A stretch of 64,000 nucleotides of DNA from the NCBI GenBank assembly GCA_963169355.1, contig CAUJCR010000002.1:1-64000 (forward strand). Direction: 5' to 3'. The notes below the pieces were generated by a model. The model was not told where the DNA came from, did no database searches, and was given only the letters and a program-made list of their open reading frames with translations. A program made the position numbers and the translations under genes. The DNA is from Bacteroidota bacterium. GTDB lineage: Bacteria > Bacteroidota > Bacteroidia > B-17B0 > Aurantibacillaceae. Of the stretch, positions 9,035 through 18,400 are shown one piece after another. Numbering within the stretch: position 1 is the stretch's first letter; each line of letters opens with the position of its first letter.

Positions 9035-9802
9035 TTAAAAATTAACAAATAAGAACTTAATAAGAACCAAAATAGGTAGAATTTCTAGAGCGCAAAGATA
9101 CAAAAAAATATATAAAACACCCACATTCTGTTCCATAACCGTAATAATTATTCCACGCATCACTCTGAATAGATAAAAAAGCAAAGAGATAATAAGAGCT
9201 GGATACAAAAACCACTCGGTAGGATATTGGGTTAAATACATACAAAGTACAAAAGGAAAAAGCACAAGGCCAATGGTTTGAGAGAAAATGGTAATATTAA
9301 AAAAATACTCATTAGATAATTCAACTTGCTTTATAAAAAATGCCATAATAGAGTTAAAGACATACCTAAAAGCAATAGTTAATGAAATAATTAAAAAGAA
9401 AAAAAGATACTGTTGCCATTCTGGGTAATCTTGAAAAATTAACCCAAAGTATTGATTGGTTCCTTGGATAAGAAAAGTAAGTACTAATACAAATGTAAAC
9501 CAAAGTAGTAATGAAAATCGTTTGATAATTTGATAATCCTCTCGATATAATTGTTTAGCTGCCTGAAGACTAAATGAAGAGTGAAAAACTTTAAATAATT
9601 TCTTTGGATCTGATACCTTGGCAAAAACAAAAATGGAGAAAATTAAAACTAACAAAATAGCCACCCAATACTGAGTATTAGAGGCTCTTAATATGGCTTG
9701 ATGATGAGTGGGAGTTAATAAATGATTTTGAAATAATGACTCCACCTTAGTTATTAAAGTATCTGTAAGTAACGAATCCAATGTTTTTAAAAGATAGAAC
9801 AT
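9035..9802 (-). CDS. DUF4271 family integral membrane protein
   Basis: About 255 residues from the ATG at 9802; a TTG at 9820 would overlap the upstream gene. After a short soluble start there are about six or seven hydrophobic segments: WVAILLVLIFSIFVF, LLLWFTFVLVLTFLIQG, YLFFFLIISLTIAF, IGLVLFPFVLCMYL, FLYPALIISLLFYLF and the C-terminal IFLYLCALEILPILVLIKFLF. The pattern and its place next to hemD match the Bacteroidota family DUF4271, whose function is undetermined as far as I know. It lies 7 bp after the DUF5777 gene and 17 bp before hemD, so it is co-transcribed with both. A role in heme or envelope redox physiology is guilt by association only. Confidence 0.75.
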   Translation of the reverse strand: MFYLLKTLDSLLTDTLITKVESLFQNHLLTPTHHQAILRASNTQYWVAILLVLIFSIFVFAKVSDPKKLFKVFHSSFSLQAAKQLYREDYQIIKRFSLLLWFTFVLVLTFLIQGTNQYFGLIFQDYPEWQQYLFFFLIISLTIAFRYVFNSIMAFFIKQVELSNEYFFNITIFSQTIGLVLFPFVLCMYLTQYPTEWFLYPALIISLLFYLFRVMRGIIITVMEQNVGVLYIFLYLCALEILPILVLIKFLFVNF

Positions 9803-9809
9803 GTAAATT

Positions 9810-10754
9810 TTAAAACGCAAACCATCTTGAAATATTAAATCCTAATTTAATCTGACCTTTGAGCCAAGAATCTTGAGTGGTAGTTAATAAGCTACTTTCT
9901 AAAATGGCAACGCTATTGGTAAAATTAACATGAAAAACATGCCCTCCAGTTTCAATTTCAAAACCAACTGCCAAAGGATTGTAATAGCCCATTGGATTGT
10001 TTGTTTGAAACTCAGAGAAATTATAAAAATAATCGGCTACAATAGCTACCCGTTTGGTTAATTTAATACGACCACCAATTCCTAAAGAAAATAATTCATT
10101 GGTATCTTCTTTTCCGTTATTTGCGTTTACTTGACGTTTAATAAAATTACGATGTACAAATGATGGAATTAACTGTAAGGAGAACCAATTATTAAATTTA
10201 CGAGCAATAAGTAACTGGCTACAATATTGAAAACGATGTGCCTCATTGGTTTTAGGGCGAACCATTCCTGCATATAAATTATCAGTAGTCATCGAGGTGT
10301 AACCTAAATCGCCATAAAAACATAAGGATAAAGGAATTTTGTTATCCTCGGTTTGAGTTAAAAAACGCCACTTTACATTTCCATCATACATCTCGCGGTA
10401 TTTACTTCTACCAATGCCAATGGTTAATTTATCTGTAATACCATAATCAAATGACAGGCGAATATCCGAAGCGTTATCTATACCAAAGTAATTATGAGCC
10501 GCATCATTTAATGGATTACTTAATGTGGAATTGTAGATGTTTCCAAAACGATGTGTGATTCTAAAATCTAAGTTGTTTTTCTTTACAGTTTCAATAGTTT
10601 GTGCACTTACAATCTTAGTAGTTTTAAAGGTTGCATAAACAGGTTTTGAAGGTTCTTTTTGGTTAGGATCTTTTACCATGTCTAGTAAATCATCTTGTGC
10701 AAATGAGAAAATAGAAATGGTAAGTGCGAATCCTAGGGCAATAATTTTTTTCAT
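9810..10754 (-). CDS. DUF5777 family outer-membrane beta-barrel protein
   Basis: 314 residues. Signal peptide 1-19 (MKKIIALGFALTISIFSFA). The mature protein alternates hydrophobic and polar residues and ends in aromatic FNISRWFAF, typical of an outer-membrane barrel. The segment THRFGNIY followed by NYFGIDNASDIRLSFDYGIT fits the DUF5777 family as I remember it. In Bacteroidota these barrels often sit beside YceI and c-type cytochrome genes, exactly the arrangement here (3 bp after yceI). The molecular function is unknown. Confidence 0.75.
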   Translation of the reverse strand: MKKIIALGFALTISIFSFAQDDLLDMVKDPNQKEPSKPVYATFKTTKIVSAQTIETVKKNNLDFRITHRFGNIYNSTLSNPLNDAAHNYFGIDNASDIRLSFDYGITDKLTIGIGRSKYREMYDGNVKWRFLTQTEDNKIPLSLCFYGDLGYTSMTTDNLYAGMVRPKTNEAHRFQYCSQLLIARKFNNWFSLQLIPSFVHRNFIKRQVNANNGKEDTNELFSLGIGGRIKLTKRVAIVADYFYNFSEFQTNNPMGYYNPLAVGFEIETGGHVFHVNFTNSVAILESSLLTTTQDSWLKGQIKLGFNISRWFAF

Positions 10755-10757
10755 AGT

Positions 10758-11315
10758 TTATTTTTTTACAAATGGTTCGAGAATAGCATTTACTTTTACA
10801 TCTACAACCTCAGCTATATTTTGAACATAGAGCGAAGGTACTTGAATTTTATAATCAGCAATTTTAATTTTAAATTCAGAAGTTATAGTAATTTCAGAGC
10901 CTTTTACTTTTATTTTACCATTAGCTTGAATTTCTTTGGTAACACCATGTAAATCTAATGTGCCTTTAACTGTAGCAGGATATTCACCATCCTTAGAAAA
11001 ATCAATGGTTTCGTTTATCTTTCCTTTAAAAATACAAGTAGGATATTTGGTAGATTCAACATAATTTTCATTAAAATGCTCTTCCATTAATGGTTTCGGA
11101 AATTTAAAACTAATCATGGGTACAGCAAATTGAATATCGTTGGTAGTTGTTCTTAAAACGGCTGTTACATTTTTATTAGTAGCCTCAATATCTTCGAGTG
11201 GCGATTTTGAAAAGAAAGAAATAGTAGAGGCATCGGCTTTCCCTTTAAACAACTGCGCATAAGAAACCGAATTGAAAAGTAATAATGAGCAAATGGCAAA
11301 AAGTAGTTTTTTCAT
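10758..11315 (-). CDS. YceI family periplasmic lipid-binding protein
   Basis: 185 residues. Signal peptide at 1-20 (LLFAICSLLLFNSVSYA). The rest is a YceI-like lipocalin fold: FKGKADASTISFFSKSPLEDI early, FPKPLMEEHFNENYVES and YPTCIFKGKI in the middle, and GTLDLHGVTKEI. YceI proteins bind isoprenoid-type lipids in the periplasm, and many are linked to polyprenoid or cytochrome systems. Here it is 30 bp downstream of a cytochrome-like lipoprotein and 3 bp upstream of a barrel protein, so a small envelope electron-transfer or lipid module is plausible, though not shown. Confidence 0.88.
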   Translation of the reverse strand: MKKLLFAICSLLLFNSVSYAQLFKGKADASTISFFSKSPLEDIEATNKNVTAVLRTTTNDIQFAVPMISFKFPKPLMEEHFNENYVESTKYPTCIFKGKINETIDFSKDGEYPATVKGTLDLHGVTKEIQANGKIKVKGSEITITSEFKIKIADYKIQVPSLYVQNIAEVVDVKVNAILEPFVKK

Positions 11316-11345
11316 AATTAATATGTTTTATTATCTCTATATAAA

Positions 11346-11714
11346 TTAGTTTAAAGGTGCTCCAGCATCAAGCCAACATTGTATTATATTAATCTGAGCA
11401 TCAGGTAATCTGCCAGTTGTTGGCATATAGGCAGGGCCATTAATAACACGTGCTTGTATTCTACCGCCATCAGCTTGAGCTTTAATAATATTATCATCGG
11501 TTAAGTTGGGAGGTGGGCCATTATATACATGGCAACCGCTTATGGCACAATTAGCAGATATAATTGGTTTTATGTCTTGAGTGAAGCTAATCGTATCGCA
11601 ACTAGATGGAGTTGGCGTAGCAGATATATCTGGTTCTGGAGACACATCTTTTGTGCAGCTTATTATTAAGCTCACACAAGTAATAGTTATTAAGGTTAAT
11701 ACTAGTTTTTTCAT
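11346..11714 (-). CDS. Small c-type cytochrome-like lipoprotein with CX4CH motif
   Basis: 122 residues. Lipoprotein signal with the lipobox ending IISC at residue ~20. The mature part has a single NCAISGCH motif: two Cys four residues apart followed by His (CX4CH instead of the usual CX2CH), preceded by FTQDIKPIISA as in Bacteroidota cytochrome c domains. A candidate distal Met ligand lies in YMPTTGRLPDAQINIIQCWLDAG, placed as in c-type cytochromes. It probably binds one heme in the periplasm, attached to a membrane. First gene of the leftward cluster, with its own TAAATTTG promoter. The spaced motif leaves real doubt that heme is attached. Confidence 0.72.
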   Translation of the reverse strand: MKKLVLTLITITCVSLIISCTKDVSPEPDISATPTPSSCDTISFTQDIKPIISANCAISGCHVYNGPPPNLTDDNIIKAQADGGRIQARVINGPAYMPTTGRLPDAQINIIQCWLDAGAPLN

Positions 11715-11728
11715 AAGTATTAGATATA

Positions 11729-11736
11729 CAAATTTA
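11729..11736 (-). promoter_or_regulatory. -7 promoter element of the cytochrome-YceI-hemD cluster
   Basis: TAAATTTG on the minus strand, exact TAnnTTTG, 14 bases before the ATG at 11714. No other clear promoter is seen before hemD, so it probably drives the whole cluster. Confidence 0.55.
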
Positions 11737-11792
11737 GTATTTTATCATTAAAGTATTATTTATTCGTTTCTTAACAATTCATGTTATACATA

Positions 11793-12830
11793 TTATTTCA
11801 AATATTTCTTTATCAACTGCGGAATAGCCATATTAATTAATTCACTACGGTTTACTGCCTTTAATGCGGTGTTGTTTTTTATTGGATTATCTAAATTGAG
11901 TTCGTAAAAAGTAGCGTGCAAATGCTGATGAGATAAAACATGCTTAGCAGCTACCTGAATGGATTGTACTTTAAATTGAGAAGTTAACTGTAAAAGCGCA
12001 GTGTGCTCTAATAAGAGATTGCTGGGTGTTGGCGCTTGGGTTTCTATTAAAAAAAACTCATATAAATTTTGCCAAATATCTTTTTGGGTTCGTTTTTGAA
12101 CATACACTTTGTTTTTATAATTCAATACAAAATAATGTAAGTAGCGATGTTTTATTTTTATTTTTTTCTGCTTTACAGGACGCAAGCTAATCGTATCGTT
12201 TTTAAAAGCTAAGCAATGTTCTTGTATAGGGCAAGTTTCACATTTAGGATTTTGTGGTTTACAATGTAATGCCCCAAATTCCATGACGGCGCTATTGTGC
12301 AAGGCTGGTTTTTTAGCATTTAACAACTCATTTGCTAATAATTGAAATTGTTTTTTTCCCTCTGTAGAGTTGATAGGAATAGCAATATCAAACACCCTAG
12401 CATACACACGATATACATTGCCATCTACTACGGCATAAGGTAAGTTGTAAGCAAATGAGGCTATAGCGGCAGCGGTGTAATCGCCAACACCTTTTAAATT
12501 TTTAATATCATCATAGGTTTTAGGAAACTGCCCTTTATATTCTTTACTCACTGTTTTGGCTGCTGCATGAAGATTACGTGCCCTTGAGTAATAACCTAAT
12601 CCTTGCCACAACTGCAACACCTTATCTTCTTTAGCTTTGGCTAAAAGATTAACGTTAGGAAAAATCTCAATAAACTTTTGATAATAACTCAAGCCTTGTG
12701 CAACCTGTGTTTGTTGTAATATAATTTCCGAAAGCCATATCTTATAAGGATCATTAATATCTCGCCATGGTAAGGCACGCTTGTGTTTTTGGTACCAAGC
12801 AATTAATTTATCAGATACAGGGTGAGACAT
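11793..12830 (-). CDS. mutY: A/G-specific adenine glycosylase
   Basis: 345 residues, normal length. Removes adenine mispaired with 8-oxoguanine. The catalytic Glu lies in SEIILQQTQV (~34-43). The helix-hairpin-helix LKGVGDYTAAAIASFA precedes the catalytic Asp in AVVDGNVYRVYAR. Four cysteines spaced CX6CX2CX5C (CKPQNPKCETCPIQEHC) form the [4Fe-4S] site. A C-terminal NUDIX-like domain for 8-oxoG recognition starts near 230 (HYFVLNYKNKVYVQKRT). Transcribed leftward, divergent from the hydratase gene, with a TACATTTG element ending 8 bases before the ATG. Confidence 0.96.
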   Translation of the reverse strand: MSHPVSDKLIAWYQKHKRALPWRDINDPYKIWLSEIILQQTQVAQGLSYYQKFIEIFPNVNLLAKAKEDKVLQLWQGLGYYSRARNLHAAAKTVSKEYKGQFPKTYDDIKNLKGVGDYTAAAIASFAYNLPYAVVDGNVYRVYARVFDIAIPINSTEGKKQFQLLANELLNAKKPALHNSAVMEFGALHCKPQNPKCETCPIQEHCLAFKNDTISLRPVKQKKIKIKHRYLHYFVLNYKNKVYVQKRTQKDIWQNLYEFFLIETQAPTPSNLLLEHTALLQLTSQFKVQSIQVAAKHVLSHQHLHATFYELNLDNPIKNNTALKAVNRSELINMAIPQLIKKYLK

Positions 12831-12838
12831 TACGAAAA

Positions 12839-12846
12839 CAAATGTA
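12839..12846 (-). promoter_or_regulatory. -7 promoter element of mutY
   Basis: TACATTTG on the minus strand, ending 8 bases before the mutY ATG at 12830, so the 5' leader would be only a few bases long or absent. Confidence 0.6.
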
Positions 12847-12912
12847 TTAATTACTTACTGCTTGTAATCATGTAGGAGGTTATAAAATGTAAACAAACTT
12901 TCAAAAAAAAAG

Positions 12913-12920
12913 TATATTTG
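12913..12920 (+). promoter_or_regulatory. -7 promoter element deciding the hydratase start
   Basis: TATATTTG, exact TAnnTTTG. Its last G is also the first base of an in-frame GTG, which therefore cannot be in the mRNA. This favours the ATG at 12947, leaving a leader of about 20 bases. Confidence 0.6.
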
Positions 12921-12946
12921 TGCATACTAACAAAAACAATATTAAG

Positions 12947-13705
12947 ATGGACGCTTTTATAAACTCTACAATTAAAGATGGTATTGGTACCATTACTTTT
13001 TTTCATCCACAATCAAACTCAATGCCTGGCACACAATTACGCAACCTAGCTGCTGAGATTGAAAAATTGGGAAAAGACACCAACGTAAAAGTAATTGTAT
13101 TAAAAAGCGAGGGAGAAAAAGCATTTTGTGCAGGCGCTAGTTTTGATGAGCTTATCTCAATTAAAGATAAAGAAACTGGTTTAGTATTCTTTTCGGGTTT
13201 TGCTTCTGTAATAAATACCATGCGTAAAGCTCCAAAATTTGTGATTGCACGTGTGCAAGGAAAAGCTGTAGGTGGTGGTGTAGGTATTGCTGCAAGTGCT
13301 GATTATACCTTTGCCCTAGATAGCGCTGCTATTAAGCTTAGCGAGTTAGCAGTTGGTATTGGTCCATTTGTAGTAGGCCCAGCAGTAGAAAGAAAAGTAG
13401 GCACATCGGCTTTTTGTCAGCTCACTATTAATGCTACCGAATGGCAAACGGCACAATGGGCGCGTGAGAAAGGATTATATGCCGAAGTATTTAATACCAC
13501 AGATGAGATGGACAAAGCCATTGATGCTTTAGCCAAACGATTAGCTAGTAGTAGCCCAGAGGCTATGGCTATGCTTAAAAAAGTAATGTGGGAAGGAACA
13601 GAAAACTGGGATACGCTTTTAGTAGAACGCGCAGGCATGAGTGGTACACTTGTACTATCTGACTTTACAATTAATGCTATTAATAAATTTAAAGCAAAAG
13701 CCTAA
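12947..13705 (+). CDS. Enoyl-CoA hydratase/isomerase family protein
   Basis: 252 residues from the ATG at 12947. Crotonase fold: GIGTITFFHPQSNSMPG at the start, the CoA/oxyanion loop KAFCAGASFDEL (~64-75), the second oxyanion segment VQGKAVGGGVGIAASADY (~104-121), then KLSELAVGIGPFVVGP with a Glu at the catalytic position. The substrate cannot be told from sequence; hydratase, isomerase or thioesterase activity are all possible. A small alpha/beta hydrolase gene follows 15 bp later, suggesting a two-gene operon that handles an acyl-CoA or ester. The promoter at 12913-12920 excludes the upstream GTG as start. Confidence 0.9.
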   Translation: MDAFINSTIKDGIGTITFFHPQSNSMPGTQLRNLAAEIEKLGKDTNVKVIVLKSEGEKAFCAGASFDELISIKDKETGLVFFSGFASVINTMRKAPKFVIARVQGKAVGGGVGIAASADYTFALDSAAIKLSELAVGIGPFVVGPAVERKVGTSAFCQLTINATEWQTAQWAREKGLYAEVFNTTDEMDKAIDALAKRLASSSPEAMAMLKKVMWEGTENWDTLLVERAGMSGTLVLSDFTINAINKFKAKA

Positions 13706-13720
13706 TCATACTTCATAAAC

Positions 13721-14413
13721 ATGAAGCAAATTATATTGTTACATGGCGCTATTGGTGCACAAGATCAACTAACACCTTTAGCTTCTCAACTCACATCTTT
13801 GGGCTATCAGGTTTTTAGCTTTAATTTTAGTGGTCATGGTAAAACGTCTTTTAACAACGATTTTAGCATCCAGCAATTTTCAAAAGAGTTAGAACAATTT
13901 ATTCTTAACCATCAAATAAATAAAGCTACTATTTTTGGTTATAGCATGGGCGGTTATGTGGCTTTGTATTTAGCATTTCATAAACCAGAACTAATTGAAA
14001 GAATAATCACTTTAGGCACTAAATTTTATTGGGATGAAGCTATTGCTCAAAAAGAAATTAAAATGCTGAATCCACAAACAATAATAGAAAAAGTACCAAA
14101 ATTTGCTGCACAATTACAAGAACGACATGGAGAAAATTGGCAAACCTTACTTAAGGCTACCGAGCAAATGATGTTGGGATTAGGAAAAGAAAATGCTTTA
14201 CAGTTACACGATTATAAAAACATTAAACATCCGGTACTTATTGGCATTGCCGATAAAGACACCATGGTAAGCATAGAAGAAACTACACAGGTAGTTCAGC
14301 AGTTACCGCAATCTGCCATGTATATGTTGCCTTATAGCAAACATCCTATTGAGCAAGTAAATATTCATTTGTTAGCCCAACATATCGATACCTTTATCAA
14401 TAGACCTATCTAA
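13721..14413 (+). CDS. Alpha/beta hydrolase
   Basis: 230 residues, single domain. The HGAIGAQDQLTPLA loop near the N-terminus is the oxyanion region, GYSMGGYVAL (~83-92) is the nucleophile elbow with Ser, and SKHPIEQVN (~207-215) carries the probable catalytic His. An Asp in IADKDTMV (~180-187) completes the triad. No signal peptide, so cytoplasmic. Cotranscribed with the enoyl-CoA hydratase family gene. Resembles MenH/BioH-like small esterases, but the substrate is not identifiable. Confidence 0.88.
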   Translation: MKQIILLHGAIGAQDQLTPLASQLTSLGYQVFSFNFSGHGKTSFNNDFSIQQFSKELEQFILNHQINKATIFGYSMGGYVALYLAFHKPELIERIITLGTKFYWDEAIAQKEIKMLNPQTIIEKVPKFAAQLQERHGENWQTLLKATEQMMLGLGKENALQLHDYKNIKHPVLIGIADKDTMVSIEETTQVVQQLPQSAMYMLPYSKHPIEQVNIHLLAQHIDTFINRPI

Positions 14414-14475
14414 AAGCAATAGGTTATTTATCTATTCTTTCTCATCTAAATATGCAAATGAATCATTTGGGTTAA

Positions 14476-14489
14476 ATGACTTTAGTCAC
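14476..14489. promoter_or_regulatory. Crp/Fnr-type palindrome upstream of usp
   Basis: TGAC-TTTA-GTCA in an AT-rich context, the half-site spacing of Crp/Fnr-family regulators. Its centre (~14482.5) is about 41.5 bases upstream of the start expected from the TACCTTAG element at 14512-14519, the classic class II activator position. Confidence 0.5.
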
Positions 14490-14511
14490 AAAGATTTTTA
14501 TTTTTTACTAT

Positions 14512-14519
14512 TACCTTAG
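14512..14519 (+). promoter_or_regulatory. Candidate -7 element of usp
   Basis: TACCTTAG, one mismatch from TAnnTTTG, about 40 bases before the ATG at 14560. A non-ideal core together with the palindrome upstream fits an activator-dependent promoter. Confidence 0.4.
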
Positions 14520-14559
14520 TAGAAGCAATGTGTAATTAACCTCATTAATAATATTACCT

Positions 14560-15384
14560 ATGAAAAAGATTTTAGTTCCTTATGATTTTTCAGAATCATC
14601 GCAATACGCTTTAGATTATGCGACGCAACTTGCTTCAAAATTTTCTTCATCATTAACCTTACTTCATGTTGCACAAATTCCTGTAATTGGAGCTGAATTT
14701 GGACTTATCTCAGCATCATATCCAATGAATGAAAAAGAAAATAAAGAAGGACTAGCTGAACTGGCTACAAAAATCAAAAACAACTTTTCATCTATTTCCG
14801 AAGTAAATACTCATTACGAAATTGGTAACCCTACTGATACCATTACTGAATATTGTAACCAAAAAGGATTTGATTTAATTGTAATGGGCATTAGCGGGCA
14901 TGGTAGTCAATTTATGAAAATAACATTTGGTAGTACTGCTATCTCAGTATCTAAACAAGTTATTACACCTATGTTAATAGTGCCACCAAAATGTAAATTT
15001 AATGAGGTGTATAATTTTGCCTATGCCTCTAATTACGACAAGGAAATTGAAAGTAGTTTAGCTATTGATAGAGTAAAATATTTTAAAAATTTATTTCAAG
15101 CCAACTTACAAATACTTCATGTATTACCAGAAGGGCATGAACTAAATAAAACAGAATCTACTATTGATAAATTTATAGAACAGCAACTGCAATCTGATAA
15201 ACATATTACCTATTCTATTTCTGACAACAATGTATCAGATGCCTTACTTGAGTTTGTAAAAGAACATCGTTCGGATATAATAGTGGTTGAACCAAAGGAA
15301 CATTCTTTATTTCATCAATTATTACTGCCAAGCGTTACTAATCATGTCGCTTTCTTTAGTCCAATACCTGTTTTAATTATATAA
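14560..15384 (+). CDS. Universal stress protein, tandem UspA domains
   Basis: 274 residues made of two Usp folds. Domain 1 (~1-145) starts MKKILVPYDFSESSQYALDYA with the ATP-site Asp, and has LLHV and a Gly-rich nucleotide loop GISGHGSQFMKITFGSTA with one residue more than the usual spacing. Domain 2 (~150-274) is degenerate: it has LQILHVLPEG and SDIIVVEPKEHSLFHQLLLPS but no clear Gly loop. Cytoplasmic, probably dimeric, and likely made under stress or low oxygen, given the Crp/Fnr-like site upstream (inference). The next gene, a large phosphatase, is a separate unit. Confidence 0.88.
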   Translation: MKKILVPYDFSESSQYALDYATQLASKFSSSLTLLHVAQIPVIGAEFGLISASYPMNEKENKEGLAELATKIKNNFSSISEVNTHYEIGNPTDTITEYCNQKGFDLIVMGISGHGSQFMKITFGSTAISVSKQVITPMLIVPPKCKFNEVYNFAYASNYDKEIESSLAIDRVKYFKNLFQANLQILHVLPEGHELNKTESTIDKFIEQQLQSDKHITYSISDNNVSDALLEFVKEHRSDIIVVEPKEHSLFHQLLLPSVTNHVAFFSPIPVLII

Positions 15385-15413
15385 TGGTCGGTCGAAACTA
15401 AAATATTACCCTA

Positions 15414-15452
15414 TTTTTAACATTTCTCAGAAACATTTTGAAATGTTAAAAA
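15414..15452. repeat. Perfect 13-bp inverted repeat upstream of the SpoIIE gene
   Basis: TTTTTAACATTTC at 15414-15426 and GAAATGTTAAAAA at 15440-15452 are exact reverse complements with a 13-base spacer. There is no T run after it on the + strand, so it is a poor terminator. It lies ~10 bp before the candidate promoter of the SpoIIE gene and may be a binding site. Confidence 0.6.
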
Positions 15453-15464
15453 ACTATTGTACCT

Positions 15465-15472
15465 TACACTTG
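15465..15472 (+). promoter_or_regulatory. Candidate -7 element of the SpoIIE phosphatase gene
   Basis: TACACTTG, one mismatch from TAnnTTTG, ending 9 bases before the ATG at 15482. Confidence 0.35.
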
Positions 15473-15481
15473 TTATAGTGT

Positions 15482-18400
15482 ATGTCCGAATCGAACCCAA
15501 TTCAAAAATCGCAGACTTTACAAATCGAGAAGTTGTTGGATTTGTCGCGCGAAAGATGTAGGAACAATCCTCAAGAAGGTATAAAAATTGCCGAGGAAGT
15601 AGTTTCTATGGCTGATACTATAAGCTCATCAAAACACCGAGCACAAGCTATTGTATGCAAAGGAGCGTGTATGGTTTGGTTAGGTAATTATGACCTTGCA
15701 TTAGAACAACTTTTTGAAGGATTAGCTATATTAAAAGATGATAATGATGCGTATTTAGCACATGCTTACTATCATATTTTTTGCTCCTATTATTTTTTAG
15801 CCGATTATGATAATGCGCTAAAGTATGCACACGAAATGTTACAAAATGCCAATGCTTCACGAAATTTAGAGGGTCAGGCCAATGCGTATAATGCTTTAGG
15901 AACTATTTATTATACAACCCATGAAGATGAAAAGGCAATTGAAACGCTTTCGGCTGGATTAACCATTGCACAATCATTAAACGACAAACATTTACTTGCT
16001 CGAATTTTAGATGGAATTGGAACTGCTTACTTTAATTTGCACCAGCTCGATAAATCAATTGAATATAAAAAGCAAAGCCTTGAAGTGTCGCGTGTAATTG
16101 GATTAAGACAAGTTGAATCTTATGCTCTAGATGGTTTAGCAAAGTTGTATTTAGAGGCAGAAGATTATTCAAATGCCGAAAAATATTTCTTTGAATGTTT
16201 GCAAATGCGGAAAGAACTAGATTTTAAATCTGGCATAGCCGAAACCAACTATCAACTAGGAGATTTATTTCAAAAGCTAAATAAACTTGACTATGCACTG
16301 AACTATTTAAACGAAGCTTTAAAAATTGCTGAAGAAACTCAAACTAAAGAAGTAATTTATAAAACGCATAAATCCTTATATAAAGTTTACGAGAAGCAAC
16401 ATAATAACACTAAATTTATTCAGCATTTTAAGAGTTATTATACGCTAAAAGAAGAATTCTTTAGTGAAAAGAACAGGCAGAAGTTGAAAGGCTTAGAGAT
16501 GCAAGTTAGCATTTCAAAAATTGAAAAAGAAAAAGAATTATTATCTCAAAAAAACAAACAATTAGAAGATTTATCTAATAACCTAGTTACTTTAAGTAAT
16601 CTTGGTAAAAAGATTACCTCTTTGTTATCCATTGAGCAAATCATTCAAACTACCTATCAGATTTTAAAAGACATCATGGATTCTGATGGTTTTGGGATTG
16701 GGATTTATACAAAAGAATCTAACTCATTATTTTTTCCGATGTATATCGAGAAAGGCGAGCAATTATCGTCTTTACAAATGGATTTGAATGATAATAATCG
16801 TTTAGCAAGTGTTTGTTTCAATAAAGATATTGAAGTGGTTATTAATGAGTTTGAGAAAGAAGCTGGAAAATATGTGCAACATACTTATCAACCCATTGCA
16901 GGACAAGCAACTCAATCTATTATTTATTTACCTATAAAATCGGGAGATAAAAAACTAGGTGTAATAACCTTACAAAGTTTTGCAAAAAATGCTTTTGATG
17001 ATTATAAAGTAAATTTAGCAAAAAATTTAGTGGTGTATTGCGCAATTGCTATTGAAAACGCCCAACTTTATAAAAATCTTGAGCTGAGAGTTCAAGAACG
17101 AACTAAAGAAGTAACCCATCAAAAAGAACAAATTGAGAAGGCTCAAGAAACAGCAAGACTCTTAAATGAAATAGGAAAAGAAATTATTTCCACCATTGAT
17201 TTTGATTCCATCTTAAAAACATTACATCAAAAAGTAGAGCAATTAATGAATGCCGATTGTTTTGGTGTACGTATCTATTCAGAAAAAACACAAGAAATAA
17301 ATTATCGTTATGAAATAGAGAAAGGCGAACTACAAGAACCTGTAACTGTTTCGATGAATGATGATAATAATTACTCAGTATGGTGCGTAAAAAACAAAAA
17401 AGAGATTTTCATAAACGACAACCTTACAGAATACCATCAATATACTAAGAAAATTGTTGTACCATCTGGCGATATGCCTAGCTCATTATTATTTTGCCCA
17501 CTAAGTATTGGCAATAGAGTAATTGGTGTTATAACTGTACAAAGTTTTAATAAGCATGTTTATACAAGGCAGCATCTAGATATGCTTAAGACTTTAAGTA
17601 CATATACCGCCATTGCTCTTGAAAACGCAAGCCATGTAGAAACACTAGAAGAAAAAGTAAAAGAGCGTACTACAGAAGTAATTGAACAAAAAGAACAATT
17701 AGAGTTAAGCTTTAAAAACAGTAGATTGTTAGGCGAAATTGGAAAAGAGATATCTTCTTCGTTACTCGTAGATGATATTATTTCTACGGTATATAATCAA
17801 GTAAACGCACTAATGGATGCCACTATTTTTGGAATAGGTATTCATCGTCCCGAACACAACGATTTATTCTTTTCGGGCGCCGTTGAGAAAGGAAAGAAAT
17901 TAGGCACATTCTCTTTTAATCTGTCGGAAGAAAAAACAGCCACACTTTGTTTTCTAAAGAATAAAGAATTTGTAATAAATGATTGGGAAAACGAGTACCA
18001 TCAATACGTTCCTAAAAACTATACACCTGTACAAGGTGAGAAACCAGAGTCATTAATCTACATGCCGTTAGTCTCTAAAGGTAAAACAATTGGCGTTATG
18101 TCGGTACAAAGTTTTACTAAACATATTTATACCGAACATCATGTAGATTTATTACGAAGCCTCTCTATTTATGTAGGTGGTGCTTTAGAGAATGCTAGTT
18201 TATATAAAGGAATGGAAGAAAGAACAATAGAGGTTCTTCGACAAAAAGAGATTATTGAAGAGACTAATAAACATATTACCGATAGCATTAGATATGCCAA
18301 GCGGATTCAAGAAGCGTTCTTACCTACCACACAAGACATTCATCATTTTCTTGGAGAATCCTTTGTATTGTTTAAACCCAAAGATATTGTAAGTGGCGAT

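Noticed and set aside
14455-14475. CATTTGGGTTAAAT as a further copy of the palindromic repeat end
   Set aside because: Only about a dozen bases match and the adjoining ATTAG block is missing; could be chance in AT-rich DNA.
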